Program-made: the position numbers and the translations under genes
Notes under the pieces: generated by a model
The model's database searches: none
Seen by the model: the letters and a program-made list of their open reading frames with translations, nothing else
What the model was told of the DNA's origin: nothing
Shown here: positions 6,934-10,484 of the stretch, piece by piece
How the letters are laid out: every line of letters starts with the position of its first letter
Position numbering within the stretch: position 1 is the first letter of the stretch
NCBI GenBank assembly: GCA_938074135.1
Contig: CALJFL010000087.1
Location: forward strand, 1-10,484
Reading direction: 5' to 3'
Source: an uncultured Halieaceae bacterium
Lineage (GTDB): Bacteria; Pseudomonadota; Gammaproteobacteria; Pseudomonadales; Halieaceae
DNA: 10,484 bases

Positions 6934-7578
6934 GTGATAAAACCCCAGATAATAAACGCGATACCGAGTGTGGAGGCCTTCCTTAGGCACTGCCAGCGGC
7001 AGGACTACAAGGCCAAGAGCGTGATCATGCGGCAGGGGGAGCAAAGTGACTCGCTGTACCTGATCCTCGATGGCTCGGTGTCGGTGATGGTTGAAGATGA
7101 GGCCGATCACGACCACAAAATGGTCGTTAGCTATCTCAACCCCGGGGACTTCTTCGGCGAGATGGGCCTGTTCGCTGAAGAGGAGGAAGTTCGCAGTGCC
7201 ATGATCATGGCCAAAACACAGTGTGAGGTGGCGGAGATTTCCTACGAGCGCTTCCACCAGATTCGCAGTCAATTCCCGGATATCCTGTTTGCCATTGCCC
7301 GGCAGATGGGAGTGCGGCTACGCCAGACCACCCGCAAGCTGAAAGACCTGGCCTTTGTTGACGTGTCGGGCCGTATCGCGCAGACCCTGCTCGACCTGTG
7401 CAAAGAGCCCGATGCAATGACTCACCCCGACGGCATGCAAATCAAGATCACCCGTCAGGAGCTGGGCAAGATTGTTGGCTGTTCACGGGAAAGGGCCGGA
7501 CGGGTATTAAAGATACTGGAGCAGGACGGGCTGGTCTCGGTAGCAGGCAAGACCATGGTGGTATTCGGTACCCGCTAG
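6934..7578 (+). CDS. crp: cAMP-activated global regulator CRP/Vfr
   Basis: This is a CRP/FNR-family transcription factor closest to CRP and Vfr. The N-terminal cyclic-nucleotide domain (about 20-130) has the phosphate cassette FFGEMGLF (73-80) with E76, then R87 and S88; T132 and T133 lie at the subunit-interface cAMP contacts. The C-terminal domain has [15 protein letters not shown], the activating-region-1 loop [19 protein letters not shown] (158-176), and a helix-turn-helix with [14 protein letters not shown] (180-193), ending VVFGTR. I start it at GTG 6934: AGAGAGG (6921-6927) is 6 nt upstream and the product is then 214 residues, the same as Vfr. The frame stays open back to 6808, but that extension runs through the promoter. 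Recognition-helix residues equivalent to E. coli R180, E181 and R185 are kept, but T182 and V183 are Arg and Ala. Vfr could equally be used as the name. Confidence 0.93.
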   Translation: MIKPQIINAIPSVEAFLRHCQRQDYKAKSVIMRQGEQSDSLYLILDGSVSVMVEDEADHDHKMVVSYLNPGDFFGEMGLFAEEEEVRSAMIMAKTQCEVAEISYERFHQIRSQFPDILFAIARQMGVRLRQTTRKLKDLAFVDVSGRIAQTLLDLCKEPDAMTHPDGMQIKITRQELGKIVGCSRERAGRVLKILEQDGLVSVAGKTMVVFGTR

Positions 7579-8375
7579 AAAAATAATTCCCGCAACCGCT
7601 CTCCGGGCTCCTCGGCTCGCATAAACGCTTCACCCACAAGGAATGCATGCACGTTCTGTTCGCGCATCGCCGAGACGTCATCAATGGTATGAATACCACT
7701 CTCGGTGATAACGATTCGGTCCTCAGGGATATGGGGTAACAGCCGCAGAGTCGAATCCAGAGACGTTTCGAAGGTACGCAGGTCGCGGTTGTTAATGCCG
7801 ATCAACGGCGTGGACAATGTCAGTGCTCGCTCCAGCTCTGGCAGGTCATGCACTTCCACCAGCACATCCACGCCAACTTCCGCGGCAGTCGCTGCCAACT
7901 CGTGCAGCTGCTCATCGTCCAACGCTGCAACAATTAATAGCACCGCATCGGCGCCGATCGCTCGCGCCTCGACTATCTGATAAGGGTCTACGGTGAAATC
8001 CTTGCGCAACACCGGTAAATCGCAAGCGGCCCTTGCCTGTTGCAAGTATTGGTCAGAGCCCTGGAAAAAATCCACGTCGGTCAGTACCGACAAACAGGCT
8101 GCGCCACCGCGCTGGTAACTCTGGGCAATCTGCGCGGGGACAAAATCTTCTCGTATCACGCCCTTGCTGGGCGATGCTTTCTTCACCTCGGCGATGACCG
8201 CCGGCTCTTCCTGTGCTACCCGTGCTTGCAGTGCCGCTGCAAAACCGCGCGTTGGCGTCTGCTCGCTTATTCGCGCTTCAAGACTCGCAAGGGAATTAAT
8301 GGCGCTCAGTGCAGCCACCTCTTCACGCTTGCGCGCCAGTATTTTATCGAGAATGGTTCCGGATCCCATCATCAT
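7575..8375 (-). CDS. trpC: Indole-3-glycerol phosphate synthase
   Basis: TrpC closes the indole ring: CdRP is decarboxylated and cyclised to indole-3-glycerol phosphate in tryptophan synthesis. The product is 266 residues and is the single-domain enzyme, not fused to TrpF as in E. coli. The TIM-barrel residues are present: E63 in [13 protein letters not shown] (60-72) with K65 and K71, RKDF (124-127) with K125, VLVEVH (171-176) with E174, INNRDL (194-199) with N196, TESGIH (224-229) with E225 and S226, and [10 protein letters not shown] near the end. The start is ambiguous among three adjacent ATG codons (8375, 8372, 8369). GGGAG at 8387-8383 is 7 nt from the first. It follows trpD by 3 bp, so coupling is likely. 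Its TAG interlocks with the crp TAG on the opposite strand. Confidence 0.96.
   Translation of the reverse strand: MMMGSGTILDKILARKREEVAALSAINSLASLEARISEQTPTRGFAAALQARVAQEEPAVIAEVKKASPSKGVIREDFVPAQIAQSYQRGGAACLSVLTDVDFFQGSDQYLQQARAACDLPVLRKDFTVDPYQIVEARAIGADAVLLIVAALDDEQLHELAATAAEVGVDVLVEVHDLPELERALTLSTPLIGINNRDLRTFETSLDSTLRLLPHIPEDRIVITESGIHTIDDVSAMREQNVHAFLVGEAFMRAEEPGERLRELFF
7578..7607 (-). terminator. Weak possible terminator inside the trpC 3' end
   Basis: On the minus strand CCCG (7607-7604) can pair with CGGG (7592-7589) around an 11-nt loop. It is followed by a T-rich run, AATTATTTTT (7588-7579), which also encodes the last trpC codons. The 4-bp stem is weak. The T-tract next to it is the only terminator-like signal for the trp operon before it runs into crp antisense. 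No comparable signal follows crp on the plus strand. Confidence 0.22.
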
Positions 8376-8378
8376 TAC

Positions 8379-9422
8379 CTAGCTCCCATCGCCGCGCATG
8401 AGCTGGGTAAAATCGACGAAGGACTTCAGCTTTTCCCGTGCCTGTCCTGAAGACAGCAGGTCTTCTGCCATGGCAACCCCGTCGGCCAGGGTCGCTGCGA
8501 TACCACTGACATAAATGGTGGCACCAGCGTTGAAGGCAATAATGGCTGCCGCTTTCTGGGCTGCTGGCTCCTTGGCACCGGACAGGGCGTCGCGGATCAG
8601 CGCTGCCGATGCAGATGCGCTGTCTACGCTCAGCCCTTCCAGCGACTGCACTTCCAGGCCAACATCCTCCGGAGAAATCTTGTAGGTGCTGATATTGCCA
8701 TCGCGTAGTTCAGCGACCAGCGTACTGCCGGCTATAGAAATCTCATCCAGGCCCTCGTCCGCATGCACCACCATGGCATGCTCGCTGCCAAGTGCTTTGA
8801 GCACGTGGGCAAGGGGCTCGCAGAGGTCTGCCGAGAAAACACCCATCACCTGTCGCCTCACCTTGGCCGGGTTGGTCAGCGGACCCAGAATATTAAACAG
8901 GGTACGCATGCCCAGCTCCCGCCGCGGACCGACCGCATAACGCATAGCACTGTGATGGGCCGGCGCGAACATAAAGCCCATACCCACCTCGGTAATCGCC
9001 CGGGCGACCTGCTCGGGGCCCAGGTCCAGCGGTACACCCAGTACTTCCAGTACATCGGAACTGCCGCTGGTGCTGGAGACAGAGCGGTTACCGTGTTTGG
9101 CGACCCGAGCGCCGGCGGCCGCCACTACAAAGGTAGAAGCGGTGGATACATTAAACAGGTTAGCGCCATCGCCACCGGTACCAACGAGATCGACCAGGTT
9201 GTCCTGGGGCACATCGACGGGCGTCGCCAGGTCACGCATCACCTGCGCAGCGCCGGCGATTTCGTCAATGGTCTCACCCTTCATACGCAGAGCTACCAGC
9301 AAACCACCGATCTGGGCGTCGGTGGCGTCACCGGTCATGACCTGGCGCATAACGCCAGCCATTTCATCCCGCTGCAAGTCTTCGCCCTCCACCAGCCGGG
9401 CCATTGCCTGTTGAATGTTCAT
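8379..9422 (-). CDS. trpD: Anthranilate phosphoribosyltransferase
   Basis: TrpD moves the phosphoribosyl group of PRPP onto anthranilate, the second step of the tryptophan branch. The product is 347 residues, a full-length stand-alone transferase without the glutaminase fusion seen in E. coli. An N-terminal helical region (1-70) precedes the PRPP loop DLVGTGGDG (78-86). Then follow NVSTAS (91-96), [15 protein letters not shown] (109-123), the anthranilate-site block [10 protein letters not shown] (165-174), [10 protein letters not shown] (177-186) and the metal-binding DEGLDE (222-227). AGGAG lies about 5 nt before the ATG on the minus strand. Gaps are 8 bp to trpG and 3 bp to trpC. Nothing is unusual. 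Confidence 0.97.
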   Translation of the reverse strand: MNIQQAMARLVEGEDLQRDEMAGVMRQVMTGDATDAQIGGLLVALRMKGETIDEIAGAAQVMRDLATPVDVPQDNLVDLVGTGGDGANLFNVSTASTFVVAAAGARVAKHGNRSVSSTSGSSDVLEVLGVPLDLGPEQVARAITEVGMGFMFAPAHHSAMRYAVGPRRELGMRTLFNILGPLTNPAKVRRQVMGVFSADLCEPLAHVLKALGSEHAMVVHADEGLDEISIAGSTLVAELRDGNISTYKISPEDVGLEVQSLEGLSVDSASASAALIRDALSGAKEPAAQKAAAIIAFNAGATIYVSGIAATLADGVAMAEDLLSSGQAREKLKSFVDFTQLMRGDGS

Positions 9423-9430
9423 GACGTCTC

Positions 9431-10009
9431 CTACTGCTCCAAAAAATTGCGCAGCAGATCGTGCCCGTGCGCGGTAAGAATTGATTCGGGGTGAAACTGT
9501 ACCCCTTCGATGGCCAGTTCGCGATGCCGCAGCCCCATGATCTCATCCATCTCCCCGGACTCGGTCTGCGTCCAGGCAGTGATTTCCAGGCAGTCGGGCA
9601 GGCTTTCGCGCTCCACCACCAGGCTGTGGTAGCGAGTTGCCTCGAAGGGCTCGCTCAGACCTTTGAAAACGCCTTCACCCTGGTGATGAATCGGCGAGGT
9701 CTTGCCATGCATCACCTTGCGGGCCCGCACTACCTTGCCGCCGAAAACCTGGCCGATGCTCTGGTGCCCGAGGCAGATACCCAGTATTGGCAGCGTGCCG
9801 GCATAGGCCTCAATAACTGCCATGGAGATGCCCGCCTCGTTGGGTGTGCACGGGCCGGGTGAGATCACGATCTTCTCGGGAGCCAGGGCGGCAATGTCTT
9901 CCACGGTTATCTCGTCGTTACGCACCACGTGCACCTGCGCGCCCAGTTCGCCGAAGTACTGCACCACGTTGTAGGTAAAGGAGTCGTAGTTATCGATCAT
10001 CAGCAACAT
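9431..10009 (-). CDS. trpG: Anthranilate synthase glutaminase subunit
   Basis: TrpG is the class I glutamine amidotransferase that supplies ammonia to TrpE for anthranilate formation. The product is 192 residues, the usual stand-alone length. It shows [10 protein letters not shown] (5-14), the oxyanion-hole block SPGPCTP (50-56), the nucleophile C79 in LGICLGHQ (76-83), HHQGEG near 108, YHSL (127-130) and QFHPESILT (171-179), giving the triad C79-H173-E175. A strong Shine-Dalgarno GGAGG (10021-10017) is 7 nt ahead of the ATG, inside the end of trpE. PabA, the folate-branch paralogue, is very similar. Position between trpE and trpD supports trpG, though one protein often serves both pathways in such bacteria. 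Confidence 0.95.
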   Translation of the reverse strand: MLLMIDNYDSFTYNVVQYFGELGAQVHVVRNDEITVEDIAALAPEKIVISPGPCTPNEAGISMAVIEAYAGTLPILGICLGHQSIGQVFGGKVVRARKVMHGKTSPIHHQGEGVFKGLSEPFEATRYHSLVVERESLPDCLEITAWTQTESGEMDEIMGLRHRELAIEGVQFHPESILTAHGHDLLRNFLEQ

Positions 10010-10011
10010 GA

Positions 10012-10484
10012 TTATTCCTCCCCCGCCAAAACCATAGACGCGGCCCGAAACATCGCGCGGGCCTTGTTATGCGTTTCTTTCCACTCCAGACGCGGCACCG
10101 AGTCGGCCACAACCCCGCCACCGGCCTGAACGAACAACCGCCCGTCTTTTATCACCGCGGTGCGGATGGCGATGGCGGTATCCATATCACCGGCCCAGGA
10201 AATATAGCCCACCGCGCCGCCGTAGACGCCGCGCTTTACCGGTTCCAGTTCGTCAATAATCTCCATGGCCCTTATCTTGGGTGCGCCGGACAGGGTGCCG
10301 GCAGGCAATGTCGCCTTGAGCACATCGATAGCTGAACGCCCCGGCTTCAGCTTGCCGGTCACGTTGGAGACGATATGCATCACATGGGAATAGCGCTCCA
10401 CAACCATCTTGTCGGTCAGGTCGACGCTGCCGATCTCGGCGATTCGGCCGACATCATTGCGGCCAAGGTCGATCAGCATCAGGT
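10012..10484 (-). CDS. trpE: Anthranilate synthase component I (C-terminal part)
   Basis: This is the C-terminal part of the chorismate-using subunit of anthranilate synthase; about 156 residues are visible and the frame is open through the right edge, with the N-terminal half (including the tryptophan feedback site) outside. The chorismate-binding core has [27 protein letters not shown], the active-site block [23 protein letters not shown] followed by [11 protein letters not shown], and [13 protein letters not shown] with a closing ETHNKARA. PabB is the main alternative, but the tight junction with trpGDC (2-bp gap to trpG) and the closeness to bacterial TrpE make trpE the better call. A Met codon at 10479 is internal, not a start. 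The order trpE-G-D-C differs from Pseudomonas, where trpE lies apart. Confidence 0.93.
   Translation of the reverse strand, partial: LMLIDLGRNDVGRIAEIGSVDLTDKMVVERYSHVMHIVSNVTGKLKPGRSAIDVLKATLPAGTLSGAPKIRAMEIIDELEPVKRGVYGGAVGYISWAGDMDTAIAIRTAVIKDGRLFVQAGGGVVADSVPRLEWKETHNKARAMFRAASMVLAGEE

Noticed and set aside
8763..9494. Plus-strand open frame of 243 codons opposite trpD and trpG
   Set aside because: Both minus-strand genes have full catalytic motifs; the plus frame is a by-product of codon bias.
10477..10479. Start of a short gene at the minus-strand ATG near the right edge
   Set aside because: The frame continues upstream through the edge, and the sequence is the middle of the TrpE core; the Met is internal.
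1..10484. A novel defence, mobile or otherwise undescribed system
   Set aside because: Every coding stretch is a recognised housekeeping gene with its expected motifs; there are no orphan genes, atypical-composition islands, direct-repeat borders or arrays that I could see.

Overview
This 10.5 kb window is ordinary chromosomal core sequence from a G+C-rich gammaproteobacterium. Two kinds of evidence point there. The proteins are close to Pseudomonas and E. coli versions (PrmA, DusB, Fis, the Coq7-type hydroxylase, YhfA, CRP/Vfr). The gene neighbourhoods accC-prmA, dusB-fis-purHD, yhfA//crp and trpGDC><crp(vfr) are typical of gammaproteobacteria, the last of Pseudomonas-like lineages. A non-Pseudomonas relative, such as a marine Halieaceae/Cellvibrionales-type bacterium, is my best guess. 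It is an inference from memory, not a computed placement.

Layout. Positions 1-1307 (+) hold the 3' end of accC and then prmA. A 142-bp gap (1308-1449) has a weak terminator-like element and a plausible promoter with a G+C-rich discriminator. From 1450 to 6308 (+) runs a compact set: dusB, fis, purH, purD, coq7, with junctions that overlap by 4 bp (dusB/fis) or 1 bp (purH/purD) or are spaced by 8 and 17 bp. Convergent to it is an OsmC-family gene, yhfA (6381-6806, -). It is divergent from crp/vfr (6934-7578, +) across a 127-bp regulatory gap. On the minus strand from the right edge to 7575 lies a trpE(partial)-trpG-trpD-trpC operon with gaps of 2, 8 and 3 bp. The trpC and crp stop codons interlock in a single CTAG.

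How the genes work together. The dusB-coq7 run joins tRNA dihydrouridylation, a growth-phase nucleoid protein, the last steps of IMP synthesis plus an early step (PurD), and one ubiquinone hydroxylation. These are growth-rate-linked functions, and the promoter shape ahead of dusB fits that. The trp genes convert chorismate to indole-3-glycerol phosphate. CRP/Vfr is a global cAMP-responsive regulator.

No stretch over 300 bp lacks a gene. I saw no tRNA, rRNA, IS, CRISPR, prophage or att-like repeat, and no candidate for an undescribed system. The items worth a second look are gene-boundary and regulatory details: the crp start site, the inverted repeat around the crp -10, the interlocked crp/trpC stops, the changed CRP recognition helix, and the purD/coq7 junction that joins two blocks which are separate in Pseudomonas.
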